Source: Cokeromyces recurvatus
Taxonomy: Eukaryota; Mucoromycota; Mucoromycetes; Mucorales; Mucoraceae
Reading direction: 5' to 3'
Assembly (NCBI RefSeq): GCF_025118155.1
Contig: NW_026251402.1
Location: forward strand, 186,001-250,000
Length of the DNA stretch: 64,000 nt
Shown here: one piece after another, positions 1 to 12,839 of the stretch
Layout of the letters: each line of letters begins with the position of its first letter
How positions within the stretch are numbered: the first letter of the stretch is position 1
Position numbers and translations under genes: made by a program
The notes under the pieces: model-generated
What the model was told of the DNA's origin: nothing
What the model saw: the letters and a program-made list of their open reading frames with translations, nothing else
Databases searched by the model: none

Positions 1-1108
1 GTAGTGGATGAACAGGCAGCAAAAATCTCATCCGTTTGTTCTAAAAATCCTCGTTCTAATAATTTATCTGCTTCATCAAGTACAAGATGTTTAACAGAAC
101 TTAAATCAACTTCCTTTTCTTTAATGGCATAAACTAATCTTAAAGGTGTAGTGATCAACATATCTAAAAGAAAGAAAGAATAAATAAATCTATATATCTT
201 TTCTTTTCTTCCATATTTTACTTACCATATTTTTGCTTAGAATCAGCTCTTTGGGATTTATCTGCTGCTGTTGCCTTTGTCAAAACATGAATACGAAGTT
301 TAGTGCCTTGACTTAAATAATTAGCTTCACGTGCAATTTGTTGAGCTAATTCTCTAGTAGGAGCAATAATTAATGCACGGTAACTTATTTTCTTTACCGG
401 CTCCTTTAAATCTTGTAAAATGGGCAATAAGTAAGCTAAAGTTTTACCGGAACCGGTAGGTGCGCAAGACATTAAATCACGGCCCTTTAACATGATTGGA
501 ATAGATTGCATCTGAACAGGTGTAGGTGTTAAATATTTAGCATTCATCAAATTATTATAAAGAATAGGATTCAAATTATATGCTGGAGAAGCAAGATCTT
601 CAAATGTTCTAAACGGATTAGGTGTATCTGTACCATAGACTTTTATTCTTTGTTGCTTTCTAAATTCTTTAGCTTCTTTTACAGTGCTAAAAATAGTATT
701 TGATTCATTTGCTATAATAGAAAAATAAGTATATTAGTATAAATACGTTTACTTTCTTTTACAGACGTTTTATTTTATTTTTTATTTTTATTTTTTTTTC
801 CTCTTACTTTTATTTTGAACTTCATCAACGCTTTCATCATCATCAGTTTCTTCTTTGTCTTCTTCAACTTCTTCTTTTTCCTTTGTTGATTTCTTATCTT
901 GCTTTTGATTAACAACGGTATGTGTGGTTTTGAAAAAATCGATTTCATCAAGTAACTGAGAACGAACGTTGGGATCAACAGCTGCTGCGTTTTTTTGTTT
1001 TGATTGTTTTTGATTAGTTTCTTTTTCTCCTTCAAATATTTTGACATCATTTTTGAATCGATTTTTATCAAATCGAGATCCACTACTTAATAAATGAAAA
1101 AGATCCAT
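1..1108 (-). CDS. ROK1: DEAD-box ATP-dependent RNA helicase ROK1/DDX52 (partial, 3' end outside window)
   Basis: ROK1 acts in the nucleolus in 18S rRNA maturation and 40S subunit assembly. Exons read on the minus strand are 1108-808, 711-226 and 163 to the window edge; the introns have GTAAGA/GTAAGT donors and TATAG/TTTAG acceptors, and the first has a TACTAAT-like branch point. The N-terminus starts MDLFHLLSSG and is followed by a lysine- and acid-rich linker, as in ROK1/DDX52. Visible helicase motifs in order are the Q-motif region (TPTPVQ), Walker A (APTGSGKT), motif Ia (PTRELA), the TTP motif and DEAD. The C-terminal RecA domain lies beyond base 1. The start at 1108 is preferred over an in-frame upstream ATG because that extension is a phenylalanine run from a poly-T tract. 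The assignment to ROK1 rather than another DEAD helicase rests on the N-terminus. Confidence 0.88.
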
Positions 1109-1365
1109 TGCTTTTATTATATATAGTAAAGTACAAAAAATAAGCAAATGTGAATACAGCAAGGAAAAAAAAAAAAAAAAAAAAAAATGCAATATTTGTA
1201 TGAATATGAATATTCAGTTAAATAAATTCCTACAAGCCACAATTATGTAATAAACGACAGTAATAGAGTAAAAATAGTCATTTGTTTATAATTATTTTGC
1301 ATTATTGTATACTCCTTCCTATTTAGTTGTAAGCTTAACATGTATAGTGTTATGAATATGTAAAT

Positions 1366-4300
1366 CTAGTTATTTGTGTTACGGAAATGATAGGATAAAG
1401 AAGAAACAAGATCTCCATTAGCAATTGCCTTTTTAAGTCTTCTAGGCTTTGATAATTTAGTATTATTAGGAAGCAAATTGCTATTGTGATGACCAAGAAG
1501 GTTAGCATGATTATCGTACTGCTGACGAAGATTTAGATTAGATGTATTTATGCCTAGTTGTTGCTGTAAATTTTGAATTTTATGTATAGCCCTGGATCTA
1601 CCTTCATAGTGCCCTTCTCCATCTTCTCTTTCTTTTTCTTTTTTAACTTGTATCATTGATTGTCCTTCTTCCAAAATTTGACTATTATTATTATTCAATG
1701 CTATTATTCGATGACGAGGCAAGTGAGTTGATCGTGCTTGTGGGTGATATGAACTTTCATATGTATGAATAGAAAATGTATTAGATGAAATTGATAAGAT
1801 AGATGAACGGTCCTGCAGCAGCTCATCTCTAATATGCTGCTTTTGTTGTTGTTGCTGCTGCTGCTCATCTATTAAAATCGGTTCTAAAAAGGATAGTCTA
1901 TTAGATTTTAACAATTCTATTCTATTGTTATCTTGTTGACTATCTGTTAAATAGACGGAATTTTTTATAAATCCATTATTACTTGGTAAAGTAGAATCAT
2001 CGATCCTATCATTAGGAGAACTGAGGTTGATATTACCATTCGTAAGCACACTCGCGTATGTAAAATGAGAAGATTCAGAATAACTTGTTTTATGGTGTTG
2101 TTGTTGATGTTGTTTTTCGCCTATATATTCAGCTTGTCCCTTATAAAGAAGTGGATAGTGGTAGTAGGGGTGGTTATTATCAGAAAGATAGATAGTGCTG
2201 TCTTTATTATTATAGTGATGATGGCTCATAATCGAGGACTCCATCAAGTCATCATCTTTACTATTAGGATATGAATGATTCATCTTTTTCCATAGAGTCG
2301 GTGAATTATAATATAAATCTGTACTAGATGGTTTATAATTAGGAATTATTCGAGTAGAATGAACACCATCTCTTAATTGAACCATAGGTGGTGGTGTTGT
2401 AATAGTCATGTATCTGTCAGTCTCATAATAAGGAGGAACTCTAGTAGGAGAGGGCAGCAGCATATGATGATCGTCATCAGTAAACCCAGTAAAGCCGACA
2501 AAGTTGGAGTCCAAGGCTGCCTCTGCAGCTAAATGTAATCGTCTTATCTCTGCTGTTTCATAATCAGCTAACATTAATCTTGGAACTGAAGAAATAGTGT
2601 CGACATGATCAATAGTAGAATTAAAATCATCTTCATCATTACGTTGAGCTCGTTGTAAAGTTTGATTGACGAGTTCTTTCGATAGATTTTTCCTTACACT
2701 ACTATGGATTTCTTTCTTTGAAATACAGTCATGATTAGGATCTATGATACCATGTAAACGTGTACGACCACCCGTCATGGTTGGCCAGATATTATACCAA
2801 TGATGTGCATCATTACTTTTCCAGATAGCTAGTACTGGAAACCAGACATTAAACAATGGCAATGAGAGTACACAATAGAGAATAAACCAAAAGATATATC
2901 TATACTGTCTTCTTAATAGAAAGAACAAGATGTGAAGTGCAATGAGAGCTGTAAAAGAGCAGGTGATAATCATATAGGCCATACCATATTGCTTGACTGA
3001 ACGCCCAAGTATACTATACAGATAGCAAATAATCGGCATAGAGAACATCATGTCAAGCAACTCAATGGTTGACAGTATCCAATAAGTATAACCTAATTGC
3101 CAAGATACACGTTGCATTTCAAGTTGTGTATGGAATTTAGCACGGATGCTACGAATTTGAAGCTCCTGTAAGGAAAAGAAATGGGTAGGTAACGTTGCAT
3201 ATCCAATAGCATCTGGTTCAAAACCAAGTCGGTGATTTGGATTAGATTTTAAAAGTACAATCGATAATAATTTATCTTCGCCTTGAAGTAAGACATTTTG
3301 CATATGCATGGTGTCAGCTTGAGGTATAGAAATTCCTCTTAAAACAGTTGGATGCACACAACAAAGTCGAATATTAGTAGTAGTACGTGTAGGAAGAGAT
3401 AAACGTGATTCTGAGTTTGCTAATGCTGGTTCATGTTGATTTTTTCTTTCTGAAAATATAGATTCTATACTTGTTTGACGATTATTTGTAGTAGTAGTAG
3501 TAGTAGTTGCTGTTGTGGTTGAGGTTGTCATAGTAGTCGTACTCTCGCCAGAGGGCTTTCTACGAACAACAGGATCCTGAAATGGATTTGTCACTATAAT
3601 ATCATCACTCAATTTAGGCAAATCAATAGTGGGCCCCTCCTGTAAGTTTTCCCATTTCTGAAAGGAAGACGGCCTTTCATGTTGTTGAGTTGTATTCTCT
3701 GTCCAAATTTTATACATGACAAGACCTCCATTGATGGTCATGACACTTTTTAAACATGCTTCAAAGGATAAAACAGAATAAAAGGATATATATAAAGGGA
3801 AGACTTGAAGCATCGTCGTCAGATTTTCTTCTGGGTTTGCAGGACGTACATGACCACTTACAGCAAGCATTCTCTGATCCTGCTCTAGGCGCAATACTAA
3901 TTTTTGCACAACATCATTTTGTACTTGTATATTTGCATCTGTAACCATGATATATTTGAAGCACCTTGGATCAATACCCAATACATTATAACATTGATTA
4001 AAGATTTCATATTCCAAGGGAGTGATTCGATTGCTGGCTAAATTCATACAACGTTCAAGAAAACCGAATACGAATACAACTGAATCTCGTTTCCCCCGAT
4101 TTCCAGGAGGTGCAGTCATCAGATGACTTTCGTAATAATCCAACTCTTCTTTAGGCTGACCTACTTTGACGATAACAAGATAGGGTACCCTATAGCGCCC
4201 AGTTTCGTAAAACCCAGAATAGACACGAGCATAATTAATACGTTTATGATGCTGTCCTAAAGAATGATAGGCTCGTAATTGCGGCTCTTCTGTACGACTG

Positions 4301-5035
4301 TAGCCGAGATATTCTAATAATAACGTATGCGTCTCTCGTTGTTCTGTTTTATCTTTAATAACACCATCGCATACAAACAATAAAAGTTTCCTTGAATCAT
4401 CATAGGTTGAACGAGATAATGAATCCAATGTTTGCTTTAAAGTGTCTGCAGGTTCTGCAAAACAGGGGATCATGAGGATCGTATGTGGCCACTGAGATGG
4501 ATGGAATGAAGAGGGAACTTTAGTAGAATACGACGCAGGTGCAGAGGAGGAAAAAGGGGGGCAGAGCCAAGATTTTTGTAAGAAGGAAACACGAGAGAGG
4601 TAGACAAGACTCATTTTAGTTAGAAAATAGACGAAACCAACACCCATAGTAGCCCAAAGAGCAGGATTAATGCGTCGACAATCAGATGAGATATAGGAGG
4701 GGGTAATACCCTTTCGGAATAAATAGATAAGGCAGTTTCGATAAAGAGAAGGGTTTTCTGTTACATTTCCTTCAAAGTAATTTGTAATATCTTTTCCGAG
4801 GTTAATATATAAAAATATAGTTAAATCTAATGGTAAAAACATGCGATTAAGCGCAAATGAACGTGAGCTATGTGCAGACGAAAGTGGAATAATATTTGTT
4901 ACGCCGCTAAGGTAAGTCGTAACATCAAGCACATAACCATCTAAAATAACGTAGGCTTGTCTTGTTGAATTATCTGCAGATGGTAATGCATCATATAGTT
5001 TTGCAACATCGTCCGGATCATATTGAATATCTTAA

Positions 5036-5075
<40 letters not shown>

Positions 5076-5914
5076 AAGGGATATAATTAAATATTCACAT
5101 ATATTTGCATTTTTTTTAATGTGCACATATTTATTTATAAAAAAAACTATGTCTATTTACCTCCTTTGATAGGTAATATACTCATATGAGTATTATGCTC
5201 TGGGCCATAAAAGCAAGGAGCTCCAGTAACATTGTATTGATTTGGAAGTGGACACAAAGATAAATGGTCTTTTTTAGACTTATCATATTTATAACCTGGA
5301 TTGGTTAATAATAGATGGTCTAGCCAAGCATCAGCTTCTATGCTTTTATTTTGATAATAAATACACTCATTTATTATATTATCCTGATATTGATCTTCAG
5401 TAGATGAGCGACTTAACATCATAAATCTGGGAAAATTGGCTGATAAATCATGGTGAGGATATTTATTTACCCAGTTGACTATAGAGCTATTTACATTTAT
5501 ATGTCTCCAATCAATTACTTTCCCATGAATTGCAGACATTTTTGATTCATTTCTGAATACTTCTTCATATTCAAACGTTTTTTCTGGATCACAAAAATAA
5601 CTAGATAAAAACTCTAGCGAGAAGCAAAAAAAGGCAGCCAAAATCAAATATAAAAATAAGAATGCTATCTTTTCACGCCATAATTTACGAGATACTATAA
5701 GTTAAAGGATAACAAAGAGTTAAAATATCTGTAAAAAAGTATATACATGTACATGTATGCAAATATATTTATATTATTTACCGGTCGTCTTCAATCTTCC
5801 TACATACGTTAGTATAAAGTTGGGTATAAAAAAAGTTAAAATTTGAGAAAATTGAATCCAAATTAATCGTCTACAGGTAGGACGACGTAGATTTGAGTAG
5901 TTTTTAACACTCAT
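1366..5914 (-). CDS. Chitin synthase-like family 2 glycosyltransferase (class IV/Chs3-like architecture, altered catalytic motifs)
   Basis: Exons are 5914-5782, 5694-5161 and 5030-1366, giving 1443 residues. Two N-terminal membrane segments (about 15-40 and 50-75) are followed by a lumenal stretch, a cytochrome-b5-like region (about 225-310), a glycosyltransferase core (about 400-860), several membrane helices, and a long Q/N/S-rich tail of roughly 450 residues. This order matches class IV (Chs3-like) chitin synthases, which make cell-wall chitin at the plasma membrane. The core retains FVCDG, GNRGKRDS and a GED motif near residue 806. The metal-binding DAD reads DAN at 587-589, and the QRRRW signature near residue 846 is lost (aligned residues L-Q-I-R-S). 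Family membership is clear; catalytic activity is doubtful. It could be a regulatory pseudo-enzyme or act on another substrate. Confidence 0.8.
5037..5073. repeat. Homopolymer tract, 37 A (T on the gene strand)
   Basis: A run of 37 A lies inside the second intron of the chitin-synthase-like gene. On the transcribed sense it forms an unusually long pyrimidine tract directly before the TTAAG acceptor. Confidence 0.95.
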
Positions 5915-8900
5915 GTACTAAAAGAAACTAGTTTCACCATAGATTAATAAGAAAAGAAGAAAGAAAAATAAAGTATATTAATAATGATAAAAAAAAGGCT
6001 ATTTAAAAAATAAAAAAAAAGGGGGGGAACCACAAAATAAGGGGTGTATGTGTGTATAGAAAGAATAAAAGGAAAAAGAGAAAAAAAAATAAATAATATT
6101 CGAACCTAAAATATCTTTTTTGCACGCCCTAAAAAATAAAAGAGCGTGCTTGTTAAATAGTAGTCTTTTTTTATTATTTAAAATCAAAGCAAGCTAATTT
6201 GAGTAGATTTATTCATCCCCGAAAATAGTCTCACAGCCGTGTAAGTTGATGTATTACTAGTTTTCCTTTGATTTTTACGGTCTTTGCCACTTAATTTGCG
6301 GCCATTGATATCCTTTGATCTTCAAGTTTCCCGTCATTGACAAACAATATACAGTAATGTATAATAAGTGTAAGCCATTTTGCTTATTATTATTGCAATA
6401 TAAAATATCATGGAAAGAAATAAAAATTTCATTTTGTCATAATGGATAAAGCATATGAAAAAAAAAATCCAACAATAAAGTAAAAAGTAAAGGAAAAGTA
6501 GCAGAAGAAAAGGAGAATTAACGATAAGAAAAAGATTTGAAAAGAGCCTTTCATGTTGCGATAAGGAAATGGAACACTTGATCGTTGTGTCTTAATATGA
6601 TTTATCTGAGTTAGCTTACAGAAAATAAAATTAATAGATTTTCCTGCTATGTTTGTCAGATTATTTGATATCAAATGGATAATTTTATTTGAAATTGTGC
6701 ACCCATGAAGAGCAAAGATTTCCAAAACTTAAAGAATGTGGTTTTCAATATTGAATGGCTGGTAAAAAATAAATAAATATATCAAACAACGTACTTGAAC
6801 TAAAACACCTAACCTGAAGGTTTCGGGATCTTGAGATCTTGAGACCTTACTAGGTATATAACAAGATTGAGCCAGGAATTTGAGATTTTTTTTTTTTTTT
6901 TTATGAACGCATTGTTCTCAATTCACAGCATGATTGTGACTACGTTTTTATATTATTTGGGTTTTTATTATGCATATTTTTTTTTCTATAAGAGAAATTA
7001 ACACCCTGTTAAGTTTTATGATCGACAAGGTGTACTAATAGAAACTAGATTTTTTTTTTCGAATATAGCAATAACCTTACAGCTCTCGTAGTATTAGACA
7101 GTACTGTATATCATAATTACGATAATCATTAAGAACTAAAAAATGTATGTTATATAGAGGGAATTTCTATTATTTTATGCTTTTATATTAGGTTTTATAT
7201 GTCAAGTATAATCAAGAGAATGATTGTAATGAAACTTTGATAGGTACATCCCATAGTCAAGAAGGTCTAAACTATAGAGTTTTATTAATGCAGGTACACA
7301 TGATTCTTTTGAAATAGAATAGATTTAATTTTTTTACAGTGGATACTGCCATAGAGTTAAGATTTGCCAGAGCTATATTATAGAGTAATAATAATATATT
7401 GTACTGCATCATGGTATATACGATCTGGTTAAGACAATTCATTACTTAAAGCTTATTTCAAAATGTATAATATTTAACTATGACTTATCAGATATATAGA
7501 TTCACTTTGCTACATGTAAAATAACACTAATAGAGATAAAAATAGAATGTTTTGATTACTTGAGCACCAACATCTTTCATCATAACGGATAAAAGGTAAT
7601 CTTCTTTGACATCTTTGTTTTACGTTTGCAAATAATCAAATGATGATCATAATTTTATTAGAATGTCTCTTTTATGTTATTTTTATCTAAAATATATAAA
7701 TGTGTATTTCGCTACTATTATATCATATGTATTCTCATGATTTCTTATATGCTAAATAAATAAATAAAAAAAGTATTCAAAGGGTTATCATTATACTATA
7801 AGATACTTATCAAGTAATAGTAAAAATATATATGAAGTATATATGTGCGTGTGTATATGTTTCTACTATTACTTGAAGGTAAATATGAAAAGCTCTAAAA
7901 GATACAAAAAAAGTACATTGTAATTATGACGATAAAGAGAACTCTTATTTGCAAATAAAACTATCTACACAGAATAATTTACACAAAAATAAACTCCAAA
8001 CAGAGTAAGACTGGATATTTGATCGTTTTTAGTATTTTGATATGATGTTAAGAATTTAGTCAATAAGAACAATTATCTCTGAATACAAGTGTAAAAGGTA
8101 TTTTATTACTACACAATTATCTTTAGATGGAAAAAACTGTACATAAGATATACCTCTACAACAATATGAAGCTTTATTATTGTATAAAGAGCATTACCAT
8201 ATTAAACTACAAAGAAGCTTCCTTCTTTTTGAACCATTTTAATATAGTTAGTAAGTTTAAATAGGATTACACTTTTGGTCTTCAATCCTATATTTATTCA
8301 ATCATATTAAGAAGTTAAATTCTGAATTGTTTAACCAATTGTGTAGTAGTAGTATAATAAGAAGACTCGATCGCTAGACAAAAAAATAAAATAAATCAAC
8401 TGTCTTATTTTAGGTATTACAGTGATGTAGTAGTACGTTTATAGTCTGATCGAGATACAGTAATAATTCTTCTGAGTTAATTTTTTTTCCTCCCTCCTTT
8501 ACTATTTCTTGAGTGGTTCTTTTACTGTACAAATGATATGATGTATAACCATCAGCAGTAGCACTTTATAATAGATGGGAAGAGGGGAGTTTTTTTTTTT
8601 CTCTTATAAATTCGGCATTTCTTTAGAAATGTGTGTGTATGTTTTCTCGTATTAAAATAATACTTAAATATGATAATATCAGTTAACATGTATGAGTTTG
8701 TAAATTTGAAGAGTCTCTTCTTTGCTATATTTTAAAAAATAATATATTTATATAGTTTACCATTTTAAGATGATTTATAGTACTACATTTGTCCCGCTTT
8801 TAATTAATGCAAATAAATATGAGTACTGTTATATTCTTGTCATAATGGTTTATAATACAAAGTAAAATAGAGAAAAAGAAAAGTGGGTTTATTTTTATAG

Positions 8901-9128
8901 TTTTCATAGTGATGATATGTACGCATAAATATACATAAATATATATAAATATACATATACAAATATAAATATAAATATATGCTTAATAATAGCATCTATT
9001 CTACTTTGAGGAGGGAGAATAGATTACATACAAAAAGCAAATTTTGAGATATACATATATATAAAAGAATAATAACTACATATGGTAATAAAGTACTAGT
9101 ACATACATATAAATATAAATGTCATATG
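5915..9128. other. Long intergenic stretch without a recognisable gene
   Basis: About 3.2 kb of AT-rich sequence between the start of the chitin-synthase-like gene and the stop of the cyclin gene. Only short chance ORFs occur, such as 6429-6725 on the minus strand, which is low-complexity and shows no family signature. I see no tRNA box pattern, no transposon ends and no conserved coding stretch. A short direct repeat (GATCTTGA twice) lies near 6826-6842. It presumably holds the promoter of the chitin-synthase-like gene and the 3' end of the cyclin transcript. Confidence 0.6.
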
Positions 9129-9984
9129 TTACTGCCAGAATCTACAATGTTTTTTGTCCGATAAAGTAATGTGTTCTTTACTATCATGTTTTCGTTTTAT
9201 ACGAACGGGTGATACTTGAATAGGAGTTTTAGCAGGTGAAGAGGAAATTGAATTGGGAAGTGAAATAGATAAGGCAGGAGGCACTGAAATAGGTGAGCAT
9301 TGAGAACCGATATTAGAAGAGATTGAAGAAGAAGGTGATGGGGATAATAAAGGAGGTGTGGACAAAAGTGAAGAAGAGGAGGATAGATCATTATAAGAAT
9401 GAGTGGGTGAAGGTGGGTATGAAAGTGGTGCAAAAGATAGAAAGGAAAAATCACGTAAAGAAGTTGGTATATTGTGCATCCTAGCTTGTGTACGAACATG
9501 TAAAAGACAATGCCAACGATCAAAGGTTGCTTGATCGATATAAAGTCGATAATTTAAAAGATTCAATAAATAACGTTCTGCTGTATTGATCTCTGTTACA
9601 GACAAACCTGCAATCTTTGCCCAAGCTGAATTGCGATAAGTCTTGTCTTGAACAAATTTAGATGCTACAACCAGACTAGCTAGAAACATCCGTCTTCCAC
9701 AGCTGATATATGCATTATGCTGCCAATTTGTTTTATTATCACATATTCTTTGCTGTTGTTGTAAATGCTGAATAATACTTGGTCGAGCACGAAACAAATA
9801 GAATAATGCTGTTTGTAAAGTTGAATAGGTAGTTCGAGATCTTTTAAGTACTTCTTGGATAAAAGTCCGCAGTGGTACGACCGGCGATACTCGGGACTCT
9901 TTTGGTATGGTAGGATACCAAATATACTCAATTACAACTGCAGTAATATCTAAATAAGATAGATAGATATTTATATTATTAATA

Positions 9985-10024
<40 letters not shown>

Positions 10025-10116
10025 CAATTTAACATATTATCAATTTATTACCAACTAAAGCTTCAACGTAAGCTAATCTATTTGTCGATAAAAGATGATT
10101 AGCATGTGCCATTTCT

Positions 10117-10154
<38 letters not shown>

Positions 10155-10313
10155 AAGAAAAGGCCCATTCATAGTATACAAAGGCTTTATTCTTGAATTA
10201 CATTTTTTCATTCGTAAAGCATATAAATTAGGATCAGTCTGAAGTGAAAAATTGTTAACAGCAGAATTGATATCTAATGTATAGTGATGATCGACATTAT
10301 AAGTAGTATTCAT
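9129..10313 (-). CDS. Cyclin of the PHO80/PCL type
   Basis: Exons 10313-10052 and 9949-9129 encode 360 residues. Cyclins of this family partner with the Pho85/CDK5-type kinase in nutrient signalling, polarity and cell-cycle control. The N-terminal 87 residues contain a run of 13 glutamines. The cyclin box, about residues 90-200, includes the hallmark stretch CGRRMFLASLVVASKF and, further on, AWAKIAGL and an ERYLLNLLNYRLYI helix, as in Pcl5/Pcl-type cyclins. The C-terminal third is Ser/Pro-rich with many SP sites and ends in a basic patch. The intron contains a 38-base homopolymer. The exact PCL subgroup cannot be decided by eye. Confidence 0.8.
9987..10024. repeat. Homopolymer tract, 38 T (A on the gene strand)
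   Basis: A run of 38 T lies in the cyclin gene's only intron; in the transcript it is poly-A between donor and acceptor. Confidence 0.95.
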
Positions 10314-10828
10314 TATATAGGAATGATAGTTACTATTTAACTATGTCGAAAGTTAGAGTGTGAATAAGATAATAAATATTAGATAATAATAAAAAAAAAA
10401 GAGAAAAAGGGAGAAGAAAGAAAGAGAGAAGAAAGAAAGAAAGAAGAAAGAAAAGGAAAGGAAAGGACGGGAGGAGGAGAGGAGAGAGAAAAGAGAGGAG
10501 AAGTGATTGAAGTTATTTAACAAGAGAGGGATTCGAAATAAGGGAGAAAATATGTAAATAAAAAGCGTGCTATGAGAGAATAAGTTTGTACACATTAACC
10601 AGTAATATCGGGATATTAAATAGAAAAGCCTCATGAAATTGAAAAAAAAAAAAAAAAAAATTCAATCTAAGCCCAACACAGCTTTTTTTTTTTACTTTAA
10701 AATATACAAAAAAAAGACAAGAGTTTTACTTAATAGATTATATTTATTTCTAGTATTCTAACATTTTAAGCTTATTGGCCACAAGGAGAGTAAAAGGAAT
10801 ATATGTATATATATGCTAGAGCAAAAAA

Positions 10829-10859
<31 letters not shown>

Positions 10860-11118
10860 GAGAAATATTTTTGTTTTGTTTTTTTGGGTTAAAATCAAAC
10901 ACTTCATTTACCTTAAAAAGGCAATTCATGCTTTTATATGAAAAATTACCTAACATTTATTTCACGTGTATAAATATAGTATTATGCTAAAAATGGTATT
11001 ATATTTTTAACATAAACGTTTACCATGAGGAGTTATCTAATACATATAAACAAACAAATAAACAAATAAAGATTGTCGTCATATACACACACACAGAATA
11101 ATATTTTATTAGTTTCAG
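10314..11118. other. Intergenic region, purine-rich
   Basis: About 800 bases between the cyclin start and the LUC7 stop. Bases 10390-10500 are almost purely A/G on the plus strand (GAAAGAAAGA-type imperfect repeats), and there are poly-A runs near 10641 and 10823. I see no coding sequence. The GA-rich block lies just upstream of the cyclin start and is probably part of its promoter. Confidence 0.6.
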
Positions 11119-12588
11119 TTAATTATAGTGAGATCTTCTAGGAGAACGTGAACGAGATCTACGAGATGAAGTATCATTATAATCTCGACGAGATCTTCTG
11201 CTGTATCTATCTATTTCACCAGCAAAATCATCATCATTCATAATATTACTATTACCACTTAAACTATTATCACGTCTGTCACGACTACGATGACGTTGTT
11301 CTCTACTATAACGAGGATAATCTCTATGCCTACCTCTATCTCGGCGATCATTATAGTCATATCGTTGACGAGAATAATTACTATGTCTATAATCATTATT
11401 ATTACCATTACTACTACTACCATGATAACGATCACCACTACTGCTACGAGCATGTTGACGATTTTGCTAAATTATCCATTATATGTCAATCATAGACACT
11501 TACTCTAGTTGCATTTATTTTAACTTACTCTCATCTTTTCAATAGTGTCACGAATTTTCAAATAGCCTTGGTGTTGTTTACCTTGATAATGTGCTTCTAA
11601 TCTATCAGAAGAATCATTTGTTACCAAAAAAGCACCACAAACATCGCATACCTATTTTAATTAAATAGACACTTGAGTATTTATTTTGTTATATCTTAAC
11701 CACTATCTCTTACCTCCATACGTTTCTCAGGCTTTCCAGTAAAATCTACATTCTTTGAAAATATAAAGGTAAATATCTACTTTATAAATATCTGTATACA
11801 AACTTATATATTACATTTTTCAAATCTTTTAATTCCTTCTGAAGTCTATCAACTTCTGCTTGCAAATCAGTTGCTTCCTGTACACGACCTTCTTCACCAG
11901 CTTCCTCAACTTTTTGTAATAATTCTTTAATCTTGATATCCAATAATACCATTTTTTCTTCTCTTTCTTCTTTACGAACCTCTGAAGCCTAGTTACCACT
12001 TTTTAATTTTTTTTTCTATTTATTTTTTTTTCTTTTTTTATGTTACCTTATCATCAGCTTGAACGTTTAATCTACCATTACCTTGACGAATCTTTCGTGA
12101 AAGATCTGAAATAAGTTTGTTGAGATAGTCATAAAAATCTGCTTCATATGGATACTTATGCTTGTCAGAAGACTTTTGATAACGCTCTTTCAAACGAGAA
12201 TTATGAATCTTGTCACATGCACCTAAATAATTAAAAAAAATAGTTGTCATTATTTAGTTAATTCACGCATCTTTCATTAATATGCATATATGTATATATA
12301 TATATATATATACCAAGATCGGATTTTGTATTTGTAAAAAGTTGAGAAGGGCAAAAGGCAACGAGGTAATGTTTACAAACCTATTTAATTAAATAAAGTT
12401 ACAGAAAATCTATTATTTTTATTTTCATTTTTTTTAAAAAAAAACTTACACTATCATCCCAAAAATCTTTATGATCTACATCGACGTATTGAGACATGAG
12501 CTCTTCTAGCATTGCCTTTTGATAATCTATTAAATGACTAGAGTGAATATGTGATGTAGTGTCAATTTTAAATTATAACATTACCCAT
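11119..12588 (-). CDS. LUC7: LUC7-like U1 snRNP splicing factor
   Basis: LUC7 is a U1 snRNP protein that stabilises 5' splice-site recognition. Exons 12588-12585, 12526-12450, 12380-12314, 12222-12047, 11988-11815, 11752-11714, 11651-11529 and 11466-11119 give 335 residues. The first exon is only ATGG, and the model depends on that 4-nt exon joining to an acceptor at 12527; without it no good initiator remains. Domains in order: N-terminal LUC7 helix, CCCH zinc finger (VCKHYLVAFC ... CDKIH, about 28-60), a central coiled coil, a C2H2-type second finger (VCDVCGAF ... HYQGKQH), and a C-terminal Arg/Ser/Asp-rich RS-like tail. It diverges from the UCH37 gene across a 251-bp promoter. Confidence 0.85.
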
Positions 12589-12839
12589 TTTAATAAATTG
12601 TTGTTAATCAGAATTCAAAGTAAAGTTAAAAAAAAAAAAAAAAAAAAAGGACAAAAATTAATTCAAACGAGTGATGACGCAGTAACAGGCTTTTTTCATC
12701 CAATCAAAACCAAGCCAAGAATAGTAATTACTTTTAAGCATGAAAGATATTGACTTTAGTTTTCCTTTTTCTTCTTCAAATCGTAGCCTTTTTTTTTTCT
12801 TATTCTGATCTCTATTCTTCTTTTCAAAGGTGTTTAAAT
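12589..12839. promoter_or_regulatory. Shared divergent promoter of LUC7 (-) and UCH37 (+)
   Basis: The two start codons face away from each other with 251 bp between them. A CCAAT box lies at 12700-12704 and a TGACGCAG element just upstream near 12674. A run of about 20 A lies near 12629-12648. The elements are seen in the sequence; that they act is inferred. Confidence 0.5.

Noticed and set aside
4930..5030. Start of the chitin-synthase-like protein at the 4932 codon
   Set aside because: That codon is GTG and internal; upstream exons with membrane segments join in frame.
6429..6725. 98-codon minus-strand ORF in the 3.2-kb gap
   Set aside because: Phe/Ile/Ser-rich translation of AT-rich DNA, no domain and no splice partners.
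11259..11508. Overlapping ORFs of Val/Ile or Thr/Ile repeats on both strands
   Set aside because: They are out-of-frame readings of the Arg/Ser/Asp-rich tail of LUC7.
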